NCBI GenBank assembly: GCA_035318985.1
Contig: DATHDP010000134.1
Location: 1 to 57,733, forward strand
Reading direction: 5' to 3'
DNA: 57,733 nucleotides
From: VBAS01 sp035318985
GTDB lineage: Bacteria > Bacteroidota > Bacteroidia > Chitinophagales > Chitinophagaceae
Shown piece by piece: positions 6,717 to 14,954 of this stretch. A program made the translations under genes and the position numbers. Each line of letters starts with the position of its first letter. Position 1 is the first letter of the stretch. Under the pieces are notes generated by a model, which did no database searches, was not told the origin of the DNA, and saw only the letters and a program-made list of their open reading frames with translations.

Positions 6717-7538
6717 ATGAAAAATAAGATCCTTGTTTACGATGATAACTGTCCACTGTGTACCTGGTACTCAGGTCTTTTTGTGAAATATGGTTTTTTA
6801 AATGCAGATGGCAGAAAACCATTTTCCACACTTGATGATAAATTACTTGCGAAAATTGATTTTGACAAAAGCAGGAATGAAATACCATTGTTGGATACAT
6901 CAACCCACAAAGTGCTTTATGGCATTGATGCATTACTAGAAATCTTCGATCAAAAGATCCCATTTATAAAAGTAACCGGCAACTTTACCCCTTTAAAATG
7001 GATCTTGAAAAGGATCTATAAGCTCGTTTCTTTTAATAGAAAAGTGATTGTAGCTAAAAAATGCGGACCAGCCTCTATTGATTGCTCGCCTGATAATAAT
7101 TATTTATACCGATTTATTTTTATGGGAGTTTGTTTAGCCTTTAATACACTTATGCTTTATCCGTTCCAATATAATTTGTTCAGTAAATTATCTTACTATC
7201 ATTTAGATCTTTATGAATTGCAAGCGGCCCATTTTGCTTTTGTAATTATCAATTGTACACTGGCTTTAAGTTTTCCAAAAGCAAAAGGATATGAATATCT
7301 CGGACAGGTAAACATGCTGGCTTTATCGGTAATTCTTTTACTTATACCATTAATGATCTTTCAATTTATTTTTGATTCAGAATGGTTAGTGACGTCGTGG
7401 CTTATTTTTACTGCACTATTTATTTTAAAAGAATATTTAAGAAGGATGGAGTATGCCGGAGTTTTATCAAATAATAAATGGATCATAAGCATGAATTTGC
7501 TTAGTCTTACGAGTTTTATTTTATTTCTCTTTCACTAA
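6717..7538 (+). CDS. DCC-family (DUF393) thiol-disulfide protein fused to a membrane domain
   Basis: 273 residues. The N-terminus has YDDNCPLCTWYSGLFVK, the DxxCxxC signature of the DCC family (DUF393), a predicted thioredoxin-like thiol-disulfide fold with the CPLC pair near residues 14-17. A second cysteine pair (CGPASIDC) sits just before the membrane part. About five hydrophobic segments fill residues 130-272. The DCC domain would face the cytoplasm if the first helix is inward-starting. Second gene of the cassette; the DoxX-like gene starts 10 bases later. Substrate or partner unknown. The membrane extension is longer than in single-domain DCC proteins. Confidence 0.75.
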   Translation: MKNKILVYDDNCPLCTWYSGLFVKYGFLNADGRKPFSTLDDKLLAKIDFDKSRNEIPLLDTSTHKVLYGIDALLEIFDQKIPFIKVTGNFTPLKWILKRIYKLVSFNRKVIVAKKCGPASIDCSPDNNYLYRFIFMGVCLAFNTLMLYPFQYNLFSKLSYYHLDLYELQAAHFAFVIINCTLALSFPKAKGYEYLGQVNMLALSVILLLIPLMIFQFIFDSEWLVTSWLIFTALFILKEYLRRMEYAGVLSNNKWIISMNLLSLTSFILFLFH

Positions 7539-7548
7539 TTTTTTTAAA

Positions 7549-7953
7549 GTGAAAAAAGGATTTATTCAAAATTGGATAAACTATTTCATCGCAACAGTCT
7601 GGGTTGCGAATGGGCTTTTCTGCAAAGTATTGAACATTATTCCCAGGCACCAAAAAATTGTAGAAAGGATTTTGGATATTGATAATGGCCGATCTCTAAC
7701 ATTTCTTATTGGCATTGCCGAAACCGCGATGGCAATTTGGATCTTAATTGGTAAATGGTCACGACTGAATGCTGGGGTCCAAATTATAGTTATCGCCACA
7801 ATGAACATTTTAGAATTTTTCCTTGCACCTGATCTATTATTATGGGGAAAAGCAAATGCGATCTTCGCTTCCCTATTCGTGCTTCTGATATATTACAAAG
7901 AATATTATCTCACTAATAAAAAAAATTTAACAGGCTCATGCTTTCCTTCTTAA
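7549..7953 (+). CDS. DoxX-like membrane protein
   Basis: A 134-residue protein with four membrane helices and the RHQKIVERIL...FLIGIAETAMAIWIL pattern of DoxX-like (DoxX_3) proteins. DoxX relatives are small quinone-linked or membrane redox subunits; for this subgroup no reaction is established. Start is GTG at 7549; no ATG fits, as the conserved region begins at once. The 3' end overlaps the DUF2071 gene by 16 bases, indicating translational coupling. Confidence 0.75.
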   Translation: MKKGFIQNWINYFIATVWVANGLFCKVLNIIPRHQKIVERILDIDNGRSLTFLIGIAETAMAIWILIGKWSRLNAGVQIIVIATMNILEFFLAPDLLLWGKANAIFASLFVLLIYYKEYYLTNKKNLTGSCFPS

Positions 7954-8702
7954 AAAATCATCCTTTTGCCGTGGAAGCCTTTTTTAAAAGCTCTATTGTC
8001 CTCACGTTCGCAATTCCCAAAGAAAAAATACCAAACCTAATTCCGGAATGTTTGGAATTAGACCTTTTCAATGATAAATGGGCATTTATAGCTATCGCTA
8101 TGGTCCAAACAAAAGATCTGCGACCAAAAGGTTTTCCTAGAATCTTAGGAAATGACTTCTTCCTTATTGGATATCGTGTATTTGTAAGGTATATAAATAG
8201 CTCAGGAAAAAAATTGCGTGGTCTATATATCCTTAAATCCGAAACAGATAAAAGGAAAATGGAATTTTTTGGGAATATTTTTACGCATTATAATTATACA
8301 ACCACCGATATAAATCAAATAAACCGCACCGGCATATTAGAGATCAGTTCTATAAAATCTGGTTTTAAAATAGTGATGGAAACTATCGATAATGGAGAGA
8401 TTCCTTTGCCCGTAAATTCACCTTTTAGTAACTGGAAAGAGGCTAGAAGATTTGCAGGACCATTACCATTTACTTTTACATATTCGCCTATTAAGAAAAA
8501 AGTACTGATCATTGAAGGAGTGAGAGAAAACTGGAAACCAAAACCTATACGGGTTCTCGACTATAATTTTTCGTTTATAGATAATTTGAAATTGAATGAT
8601 GCAAAACTTGCAAATGCTTTTATCATTGAAAACATTCCTTATTGTTGGAAAAAAGGTAAAATTGAACAATGGAAAAAAGAAGAAAATTTCAAGGGGTTCT
8701 AA
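7938..8702 (+). CDS. DUF2071 (YqjF-like) protein
   Basis: 254 residues, soluble. The sequence matches the DUF2071/COG3361 pattern: N-terminal AFFKSSIVLTFAIPKEKIPNLIP, a middle region with FFLIGYRVFVRY and GLYILKSET, and a C-terminal FAGPLPFTFTYSP. This family is predicted to share a fold with acetoacetate decarboxylase, but its activity is not known. Such genes often sit beside DoxX-like and DCC genes. It overlaps both neighbours (16 bases upstream, 34 bases downstream). Confidence 0.75.
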   Translation: MLSFLKNHPFAVEAFFKSSIVLTFAIPKEKIPNLIPECLELDLFNDKWAFIAIAMVQTKDLRPKGFPRILGNDFFLIGYRVFVRYINSSGKKLRGLYILKSETDKRKMEFFGNIFTHYNYTTTDINQINRTGILEISSIKSGFKIVMETIDNGEIPLPVNSPFSNWKEARRFAGPLPFTFTYSPIKKKVLIIEGVRENWKPKPIRVLDYNFSFIDNLKLNDAKLANAFIIENIPYCWKKGKIEQWKKEENFKGF

Positions 8703-9418
8703 ATATTTTAAGTTTTAATCGCCACTTCTATGTATTTGGTCTTTTGGCTTTAGCATTTTTATTTACCAGTCGTTTATTTATTCAATGGCCAAATCTTCTT
8801 TTCTGGTTGATCATTGCAGCTTTTATATATGGCTTGATCATGCCATTGATCGTGTCAGCTTATGTATATGACTTTTCTGGCTACTATAATTTCCAATGGT
8901 TAACAAAACTTATTAGCAATTCCGAAAAAATAAAACTGATCACAAATATTAATGCAGGTTTTGATGAAACCAGTTTTATCATTAAAGACAAGTTTCCAGG
9001 ATCAGATATAAAAGTGTTTGATTTTTACAATGCGAAGCGACATACAGAACCCGCTATAATACGAGCCCGGAAAGTGAGCTTAGTTTATCCAAACACACAA
9101 TCAATATTATCTAATCTTATACCGTTAAATGATAACACTGTTGATATTGTGTTTTTATTATCAGCAGTACATGAAATAAGATCACATGATGAAAAAGTTC
9201 AGTTTTTAAAAGAATGTCATCGAATATGCAAACCAAATGGAAAAGTAATTATGGTAGAACATTTGCGTGACTTCCCGAATTTCGTTGCTTTCTCAGTTGG
9301 CTTTACACATTTCTTTTCTCGTTCTGTTTGGAAAAATGCTTTTCAACGGGCAGGTTTTACTTCGTTCAAGGAAACTAAGTTCACTCCTTTTATGTCTATC
9401 TTCAATTGTTGTCCTTAA
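8669..9418 (+). CDS. SAM-dependent methyltransferase with N-terminal membrane helices
   Basis: 249 residues. Two hydrophobic segments (about 17-35 and 40-62) are followed by a class I methyltransferase domain. Features seen are VDIVFLLSAVHEIRSHDEKV (motif IV/post region) and CHRICKPNGKVIMVEHLRD (motif V/VI). The glycine-rich SAM loop (around 85-95, ITNINAGFDET) is poorly conserved, so activity is less certain. The ATG at 8669 makes a 34-base overlap with the DUF2071 gene. The membrane anchor suggests a lipid or quinone-type substrate, an inference only. Confidence 0.65.
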   Translation: MEKRRKFQGVLNILSFNRHFYVFGLLALAFLFTSRLFIQWPNLLFWLIIAAFIYGLIMPLIVSAYVYDFSGYYNFQWLTKLISNSEKIKLITNINAGFDETSFIIKDKFPGSDIKVFDFYNAKRHTEPAIIRARKVSLVYPNTQSILSNLIPLNDNTVDIVFLLSAVHEIRSHDEKVQFLKECHRICKPNGKVIMVEHLRDFPNFVAFSVGFTHFFSRSVWKNAFQRAGFTSFKETKFTPFMSIFNCCP

Positions 9419-9427
9419 TTCTAAATA

Positions 9428-9823
9428 ATGCAATGGCATCTTAAAATAATAGGCATCCTCCTGATCATATTGGCAGTAATACATGTTGCTTTTCCAAAAT
9501 ATTTTAATTGGAAAGAAGAGCTAAAGCCGCTAAGTATCATCAATAGGCAATTGATGTATGTTCATTCCTTTTTTATTGCATTTGCAATCATATTGATCGG
9601 TATTCTTTGTCTTACCTCCTCAAATGATCTTGAGAGAACTACTTTCGGTAAACGAATTTGTTTAGGGCTTGGAATATTCTGGACCACAAGGTTAATTATT
9701 CAATTCTTTGGTTATTCGTCAAAACTTTGGAAAGGCAAAACATTTGAAACTTTTATTCATATTATCTTTCCCATCTTTTGGATCTATTTAAGTGTAGTCT
9801 TTATCCTTATTTATATAACATGA
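9428..9823 (+). CDS. Four-helix membrane protein, last gene of the cassette
   Basis: 131 residues with four hydrophobic segments (about 5-24, 42-62, 75-92, 107-130), starting nine bases behind the methyltransferase gene. No family recognised. Conserved-looking polar positions lie between helices 1 and 2 (PKYFNWKEELKPLSIINRQLMYVH). Position and spacing make it the last member of the six-gene unit; transcription may stop before 9867, though no strong hairpin is seen. Confidence 0.7.
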   Translation: MQWHLKIIGILLIILAVIHVAFPKYFNWKEELKPLSIINRQLMYVHSFFIAFAIILIGILCLTSSNDLERTTFGKRICLGLGIFWTTRLIIQFFGYSSKLWKGKTFETFIHIIFPIFWIYLSVVFILIYIT

Positions 9824-9831
9824 TCATTCGC

Positions 9832-9848
9832 TTGGCACGGTTTTGATA
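9832..9848 (+). promoter_or_regulatory. Possible sigma-54-type promoter, imperfect
   Basis: TTGGCACGG matches the -24 half of a sigma-54 promoter almost perfectly. The -12 half reads TTGAT, not TTGCA, and the spacing is one base shorter than canonical. It lies 19 bases before the CoA-binding protein gene. Confidence 0.3.
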
Positions 9849-9866
9849 TTTGGATAGATTTACATT

Positions 9867-10235
9867 ATGAATGAAAGTAAAAAGACACTTGTGTTAGGGG
9901 CTTCTGATAATCCTTCCCGCTACAGCTATCTTGCTGTTAACAGATTAAGAAGTCATGGACATCCTGTGGTTGCAATAGGTAAGAAAAATGCAATGGTGGC
10001 TGATGTTCCAATTGAAAAAGAAAAAAAAGATTGGAAGGATGTTGATACGATCACACTTTATTTAAATCCAACTCACCAGCAACAATATTATGATTATATA
10101 CTTTCACTAAAACCTAAGCGTATCATATTTAATCCCGGCGCTGAAAATGATGAGTTAGCAGATCTTGCTATCAAAAATGGAATTACTCCAGTAGAAGCTT
10201 GCACACTTGTGTTGCTTAGCACAAATCAATATTGA
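9867..10235 (+). CDS. CoA-binding (YccU-like) protein
   Basis: 122 residues forming a single Rossmann-type CoA-binding domain: KTLVLGASDNPSRYSYLAVNRL at the N-terminus (glycine/serine loop, residues 6-27), then YLNPTHQQQYYDYIL and IIFNPGAENDEL. This matches CoA_binding_2 proteins such as YccU, which resemble the N-terminal domain of succinyl-CoA synthetase alpha but lack the rest. Role unknown. Has its own upstream region with a possible sigma-54-like site and a hairpin behind it. Confidence 0.8.
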   Translation: MNESKKTLVLGASDNPSRYSYLAVNRLRSHGHPVVAIGKKNAMVADVPIEKEKKDWKDVDTITLYLNPTHQQQYYDYILSLKPKRIIFNPGAENDELADLAIKNGITPVEACTLVLLSTNQY

Positions 10236-10249
10236 AATTGATCAAATGA

Positions 10250-10277
10250 AATAGTACGACAGACCAACCGTACTATT
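10250..10277. terminator. Hairpin behind the CoA-binding protein gene
   Basis: AATAGTACG (10250-10258) and CGTACTATT (10269-10277) form a perfect 9-bp stem with a 10-base loop. No T-run follows directly, so termination is likely but not certain. Confidence 0.55.
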
Positions 10278-10396
10278 ACTTATTAAAAAAACATTCGATT
10301 TCGGTTATTATCGGATAATAAATAAAAAATAAACTTTACGTATAGCCGTTTAATTAATTGTCATCGTTCGCTGATTCCGTAACCCCATCTAAGACT

Positions 10397-10414
10397 ACAA
10401 CAGCATGCTGTTGT
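10397..10414. promoter_or_regulatory. Perfect 18-bp palindrome, possible operator
   Basis: ACAACAGCATGCTGTTGT at 10397-10414 is a perfect palindrome 38 bases before the start of the secreted protein gene at 10452. A dimeric regulator could bind it. Confidence 0.4.
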
Positions 10415-10451
10415 GTATCGATATATCCTATTTGAACTAAAAATGTATCCA

Positions 10452-10913
10452 ATGAAAAACCTTGTAAAGGGCATTATCTGCCTATCCTTATTTTTGATTT
10501 GCCAGCAATCTAATGCACAAACGCCACCAGTTAGGGAACCGGATATGAGCCGCCCCTCACTTTTTCAAAACCTACCTAATAAAATCAGTTGTCGGATAAA
10601 CGATCTTTCTGCTTTATTGGAATCGGAAACAGGCAAACCTGTTTCTTTTTTATTTGTCAACAATTTGAATTTCCAGGGTGTAGTTAGCTCTGTTGCATCA
10701 AAATCTGATAACACGCTAAACAGTGTTGTTATCAGGTCAACAAATTTTCCCGGCGCTGCTTTATCATTTTCCAGGATCAAAAAAGAAGATGGAACCTTTT
10801 CCTATGTCGGTCGTATTATCAGCTTTCAGCATGGCGATGCATATGAGATCGGCCTGGAAAATGGGCAATACTATTTTATAAAGAAGGGTTTTTATGATCT
10901 TGTCAATGAATAA
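10452..10913 (+). CDS. Secreted protein of unknown function
   Basis: About 153 residues. A clear Sec signal peptide (MKNLVKGIICLSLFLICQQSNAQ) supports the ATG at 10452; the ATG at 10443 would add only three residues. The mature part is soluble with SCRINDLSALLESETGKPVSF and a run of beta-like segments toward the end (FSYVGRIISFQHGDAYEIGL). No family recognised. The secreted metalloprotease follows after 55 bases, so the two may be co-expressed, and an inhibitor or partner role is conceivable but unsupported. Confidence 0.65.
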   Translation: MKNLVKGIICLSLFLICQQSNAQTPPVREPDMSRPSLFQNLPNKISCRINDLSALLESETGKPVSFLFVNNLNFQGVVSSVASKSDNTLNSVVIRSTNFPGAALSFSRIKKEDGTFSYVGRIISFQHGDAYEIGLENGQYYFIKKGFYDLVNE

Positions 10914-10968
10914 ATTTTTCATATGTCTACCCAATTATACCTATGATCTCATCCTTAAAATCCGTGCT

Positions 10969-12573
10969 ATGAAAAATCTCTACAAATTCCTATTAATGAT
11001 CTTTGCTTTAACGGGCACTTTCATTGCAAAATCACAGGTTACTGAACTTAATAGTTATCCAAGTGCTTCCAATGTGATATTGCTTGATTTTGATGGTCAT
11101 GCTGTATCGGGGACCATGTGGAATACCAGCGGTGCATTTACATGCAATTCATCTGGTCTGAGCGACGCAGCTATTATTGAAGTGTTTAACCGAGTGGCAG
11201 AGGACTATCGCCCATTTAGTATTAATGTAACAACAAGTGAAACCAAATATAACTCGGCTCCCTTTAATAAGAGAATGCGTGTAGTAATCACTACTTCAAA
11301 CGAGTGGTATGGCTCAGGAGCTGGCGGTGTTGCTTACATAAATTCATTTACATGGGGAGATAATACACCTTGTTTTGTTTTTTCTGCATTGCTTAGCTAT
11401 AGTATAAAGAATGTTGCCGAAGCTGCGTCACACGAAGCGGGGCATACATTGGGCCTAAGACATCAAAGTTCATACAATGCAGCTTGTACGAAACTATCTG
11501 ATTATAATTGGGGACAAGGGACTGGTGAAATTGGCTGGGCGCCTATCATGGGCGCAGGATACAATCAAAATTTGACATTGTGGAACAGCGGTCCCAATTC
11601 ACTTGGTTGTGGAGTAATTCAAGATGACCTTTCTGTTATTACAAACGCTACAAATGGATTTGGATATCGCACAGATGATCATACTGATGTATTTTCGACA
11701 GCTACTTCTGCCACTTTTAATAGCAGTGGCCAGGCAGTAATTAGTGGTGTGATTGAGAAAACTGATGACAAAGATCTTTTTAAAATTACCGTGCCGATAT
11801 TTTCCAGGCTACAGTTGAATGCAATACCATATAATGTTGGTACTGGTAACTCAGGTTCTGATCTTGATCTGCAGGTAGATTTTTTAGATGGCAGCCACGC
11901 TTCTATTGGTACTTATAATCCAGGAAATCTTCTTAGCTCTGTTATTGACACCTTCATCAATGCAGGTACCTACTATATGCGTATAGATGGCAAGGGAAAT
12001 ATTTATGCTCCTGAATATGGTAGTCTTGGCTCCTATTCTTTGCAGGCTACTTATACGAATGCCGCCGTATTAGATATTCGTCGTCTTGAACTTCGTGGAA
12101 GACTTAATGGCGATATGCATACTTTAAGCTGGCTGATAGAAGCCGACGAACCTGTAATGAAGCAAGTGGTCGAAGTATCAAACAATGGTGTAAACTTTAC
12201 ACCTCTTGATCAACCAAATAATGCTTTACGTACTTATAGCTACCATCCTCTTGATAACCGTCCTTTACTTTACCGTTTGCATATCACTCTTAATAATTCG
12301 AAAGAGTATTATTCAAATGTTATTGCTATACGTCAAGGTAAAACTCTAAAACCACAATTGATTGGAAATACGATCTCGGGCAATTACATTACTATTAATA
12401 GCCCTGCTAATTATCATTACCAGATCATCGATCAAAGTGGAAGAATGCTTTCAAAAGGTGCTGTTGAAAAAGGATACAGCAGCTTAGGTTTAGGAAGCAT
12501 AAATACCGGTATTTACATCATTCGCTTCACCGATGGAGAACAACAATGGAGTGAAAAATTCATTAAAAGGTAA
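10969..12573 (+). CDS. Secreted zinc metalloprotease with type IX sorting domain
   Basis: 534 residues from the ATG at 10969, chosen because it gives a proper signal peptide (MKNLYKFLLMIFALTGTFIAKSQ). The zinc site HEAGHTLGLRH (H155, E156, H159, H165) is a metzincin HExxHxxGxxH motif, and PIMGAGY downstream is a likely Met-turn. A bacterial pre-peptidase (PPC-like) beta domain follows (about 235-345). The C-terminal NTGIYIIRFTDG...EKFIKR matches the type A sorting domain of type IX secretion. The enzyme should therefore be exported across the outer membrane and released or surface-attached. PorT, part of that machinery, is coded at 14924-15652. Confidence 0.85.
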   Translation: MKNLYKFLLMIFALTGTFIAKSQVTELNSYPSASNVILLDFDGHAVSGTMWNTSGAFTCNSSGLSDAAIIEVFNRVAEDYRPFSINVTTSETKYNSAPFNKRMRVVITTSNEWYGSGAGGVAYINSFTWGDNTPCFVFSALLSYSIKNVAEAASHEAGHTLGLRHQSSYNAACTKLSDYNWGQGTGEIGWAPIMGAGYNQNLTLWNSGPNSLGCGVIQDDLSVITNATNGFGYRTDDHTDVFSTATSATFNSSGQAVISGVIEKTDDKDLFKITVPIFSRLQLNAIPYNVGTGNSGSDLDLQVDFLDGSHASIGTYNPGNLLSSVIDTFINAGTYYMRIDGKGNIYAPEYGSLGSYSLQATYTNAAVLDIRRLELRGRLNGDMHTLSWLIEADEPVMKQVVEVSNNGVNFTPLDQPNNALRTYSYHPLDNRPLLYRLHITLNNSKEYYSNVIAIRQGKTLKPQLIGNTISGNYITINSPANYHYQIIDQSGRMLSKGAVEKGYSSLGLGSINTGIYIIRFTDGEQQWSEKFIKR

Positions 12574-12613
12574 CCAATTCACAAAACAATAATCCGTACC
12601 CCTTTGGGATCTC

Positions 12614-12648
12614 GAGGTTTTTCTATAATTTAGAAAAACCTCTTTTTA
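12614..12648 (+). terminator. Terminator of the protease gene, abutting the YkuK start
   Basis: GAGGTTTTTCTA (12614-12625) and TAGAAAAACCTC (12631-12642) form a perfect 12-bp stem followed by TTTTTAT. It ends two bases before the ATG at 12650, so a promoter for that gene must lie upstream of or inside the hairpin. Confidence 0.8.
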
Positions 12649-12649
12649 T

Positions 12650-13123
12650 ATGCGTTGGAGAAAATTCAATGGCGAACCAATAGAGATCCCTATCCTTGAA
12701 GCTGTAGAAAATGCAATCAAGCGGGAAACCGAAAAAGGCTATCGCCTCAAAGTATGTATCGGCACCGATTCACAAGTAAAAGGAAAAGAAACTGAATTTG
12801 CGACCGTAATTGTTTTTCTACGCGAAGGACATGGTGGCTTTATGTTTATTCACAATGAAAAAACAAAGCAGCAATTCACCATTAAAGAAAGAATGCTATT
12901 GGAAGTAGCTAAGAGCATTGAGATCGCTTATGAACTCTGCAATCTCTTTACAGTTTACGATGTTGATATGGAAGTGCATGCCGACATAAATACAAATCCT
13001 CATTTCAAAAGTAATGATGCTCTTAAAGAAGCAATGGGATATATTCTCGGAATGGGGTTTGCATTTAAGGCAAAGCCCGAAGCTTTTGCAAGCAGCAGTT
13101 GTGCAAACAAAGTTGTGAATTGA
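12650..13123 (+). CDS. YkuK-like (DUF458) RNase H-fold protein
   Basis: 157 residues with CIGTDSQVKGKETEFATVIVFL near the N-terminus, EVHADINTNPHFKSNDALKEAMGYI later, and AKPEAFASSSCANKVVN at the end. These are the conserved blocks of the YkuK/DUF458 family, predicted to have an RNase H-like fold with acidic residues (D of GTDSQ, D of HADIN) at the putative metal site. Function not established. The start codon lies directly behind a long hairpin. Confidence 0.8.
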   Translation: MRWRKFNGEPIEIPILEAVENAIKRETEKGYRLKVCIGTDSQVKGKETEFATVIVFLREGHGGFMFIHNEKTKQQFTIKERMLLEVAKSIEIAYELCNLFTVYDVDMEVHADINTNPHFKSNDALKEAMGYILGMGFAFKAKPEAFASSSCANKVVN

Positions 13124-13141
13124 TCTATTAACAAAACAAGA

Positions 13142-13348
13142 TCAATCTCCTTTTACTAAAATAATGTCAGATTTTTTTTGTGTGTTTGCCGATAAAGGAG
13201 ACGACGGATTTTCAGGGGAAACTGAATGGGTAGAAACATTATAGTTCAAGCTTCTTTTCTTCGAGTCTTCATGGGCGAAAGAAAAAGCTATAATGACCAT
13301 TACAAACAAAAGACCGGCAATATTTCTTTCAGATAAGATTTTCCTCAT
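13142..13348 (-). CDS. Small single-helix protein, hypothetical
   Basis: 68 residues from the ATG at 13346-13348. One hydrophobic segment (about 9-25, IAGLLFVMVIIAFSFA) could be a signal peptide or anchor. The rest is polar and Ser/Asn rich. No family recognised. It lies convergent to the YkuK gene with an 18-base gap and 82 bases from engB. It may be real because the hydrophobic start is well formed, but support is limited. Confidence 0.4.
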   Translation of the reverse strand: MRKILSERNIAGLLFVMVIIAFSFAHEDSKKRSLNYNVSTHSVSPENPSSPLSANTQKKSDIILVKGD

Positions 13349-13430
13349 AAGTTCAATTGCTAAATCCGGGTGCAAGATAACAGTTAATTTCCTCAATTCA
13401 TATAGGTAAAAATCCCTTTTTTATACACAG

Positions 13431-14039
13431 CTAACCATTTTTGTTGAGAACTTCTATATAATTAAGTATCTCTTTTCTTCCTTCCCCTTTCGTTGCAGAA
13501 CTAACAAAGTAAACAGGCAACTCGGTCCATGTTCGTGATAATGCAGCCATAAAAGCATTTACATTTCTTACTGTAGCTCCGGGTTTATTTTTATCTGATT
13601 TGGTAAAAACAATTGAAAAAGGAATTTGCCATTCCCCTAACTTGTTTATAAAATCGATGTCTTTCTTTTGTGGTTCATGCCGGCTGTCAACTAACAGAAA
13701 AAGATTTGCCAGGTTTTCTCTTTGACGAACATAATCATTGATCATTTTTTCCCATCCCTTTCTTTGCTTTTGAGAAACGACTGCAAAACCATAACCGGGA
13801 AGATCAACAAGGTACCATTTAGCGCTTTTACCAGAAGATATCTCAAAATGATTGATCATTTGTGTTTTCCCAGGATTAGCAGACACTTTTGCCAATTCTC
13901 TCTTGCCACAAAGCATATTAATAAGTGAGGACTTGCCTACATTGCTTCGGCCGAGAAATGCATATTCAGGCTTATCGGGCTTGGGGCATTTATCAACAGA
14001 TGGGCTACTGATGATATATTTGGCTTCCTTGATCTCCAT
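13431..14039 (-). CDS. engB: Ribosome biogenesis GTPase EngB (YihA/YsxC)
   Basis: 202-residue GTPase needed for large-subunit assembly. G1 GRSNVGKSS at 30-38, G2/G3 region with PGKTQMINHF and DLPGYGFA, G4 TKSDK near 146, and G5 SSATKGEG near 180. The length is typical. The gene lies divergent to menG with about 170 bases between the two; this spacer contains repeat element copy F (14102-14140). Confidence 0.95.
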   Translation of the reverse strand: MEIKEAKYIISSPSVDKCPKPDKPEYAFLGRSNVGKSSLINMLCGKRELAKVSANPGKTQMINHFEISSGKSAKWYLVDLPGYGFAVVSQKQRKGWEKMINDYVRQRENLANLFLLVDSRHEPQKKDIDFINKLGEWQIPFSIVFTKSDKNKPGATVRNVNAFMAALSRTWTELPVYFVSSATKGEGRKEILNYIEVLNKNG

Positions 14040-14101
14040 TGGAATGCAAGATATGGGTATATATTTTTGATAAATAAATTACAAAGCTGATAAGCGAACA
14101 G

Positions 14102-14140
14102 AACCTTGAAGAGTGCGACGCAACAAAAGCCAAATAGGAT
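14102..14140 (-). repeat. GTTGCGWCGC element, copy F
   Basis: Read on the minus strand: CTATTTGGCTTTT, GTTGCGTCGCACTCTTC. It shares the core and flanks with the copies at 34147, 38606, 39908, 49508 and 56461. Confidence 0.55.
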
Positions 14141-14195
14141 TACAAAAACTGGATACAAAAACTATAAACTACAAACAATAAAACTGCTTCTGGCT

Positions 14196-14203
14196 TACCT
14201 TCG
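14196..14203 (+). promoter_or_regulatory. -7 box of menG
   Basis: TACCTTCG, a one-mismatch TAnnTTTG box, eight bases before the ATG at 14211. It supports this start over upstream in-frame codons. Confidence 0.45.
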
Positions 14204-14210
14204 CAGCCGA

Positions 14211-14954
14211 ATGAAGTCTCAATTTCCTCATGATGAAATAAAACCCTTTGTTTCGGATAAGGCAAAAAAGCAACAGGTAGAAGAAATGTTTGATGGTATT
14301 GCTCCCCGTTACGACCTGATGAACCGCCTGTTTTCCGCCGGTATTGATATGAAATGGCGGAAAAAAACAATCAGCCTTCTCAAAAAACTTGAACCTAAAA
14401 CAGTATTGGATATGGCTACCGGTACGGCCGACATGGCCATATTGGCTTGTCGCCTATTAGATCCTGATAAAATAACCGGGCTCGATCTTTCGGCCGAAAT
14501 GTTGGAACTTGGAAGAAAAAAGGTTGAAAAAGAAGGGCTTGCAAATAAAATTGAATTGGTAAAAGGCGATGGTGAGGCAATAAGTTTTCCCGATAATTCG
14601 TTTGATGCGGTGATGGTGGCTTTTGGGGTCAGGAATTTTGAAAACCTGGAAAATGGATTGAGGGAAATGCTCAGGGTATTAAAGCCCGGTGGCAAACTTG
14701 TGATACTGGAGTTTTCCAAACCAAATTGGGGATTCAAAAATTTATATAACGTGTACATGGGGATAGTGGCGCCGGAAGTGGCCCGCTGGTTCAGGCAAAA
14801 TAAAGATGCCTACCGTTACCTGAACAGGTCGTCGAATGCCTTTCCTGATCGCAGTGATTTCACCGCCATTTTAAACCGTGTTGGATTTTCCAATACCGAA
14901 TGTAAACCGTTAAGCTTTGGAATATGTTGCATATACAGCGGAAGAAAGTTATAA
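14211..14954 (+). CDS. menG: Demethylmenaquinone methyltransferase
   Basis: 247 residues; UbiE/MenG family, which methylates demethylmenaquinone in the last step of menaquinone synthesis. Motifs: FDGIAPRYDLMNRLFSAGID (residues 22-41), the SAM loop VLDMATGTADMA (about 65-76), and MLRVLKPGGKLVILEFSKP. Called MenG rather than UbiE because Bacteroidota use menaquinone. The ATG at 14211 was chosen from the conserved N-terminus and the -7 box at 14196. Its 3' end overlaps porT by 31 bases, so the two are likely coupled. Confidence 0.9.
   Translation: MKSQFPHDEIKPFVSDKAKKQQVEEMFDGIAPRYDLMNRLFSAGIDMKWRKKTISLLKKLEPKTVLDMATGTADMAILACRLLDPDKITGLDLSAEMLELGRKKVEKEGLANKIELVKGDGEAISFPDNSFDAVMVAFGVRNFENLENGLREMLRVLKPGGKLVILEFSKPNWGFKNLYNVYMGIVAPEVARWFRQNKDAYRYLNRSSNAFPDRSDFTAILNRVGFSNTECKPLSFGICCIYSGRKL

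Noticed and set aside
8669..8702. Frameshift between the DUF2071 and methyltransferase genes
   Set aside because: Both proteins have complete ends; a 34-base overlap fits the packing of this cassette.
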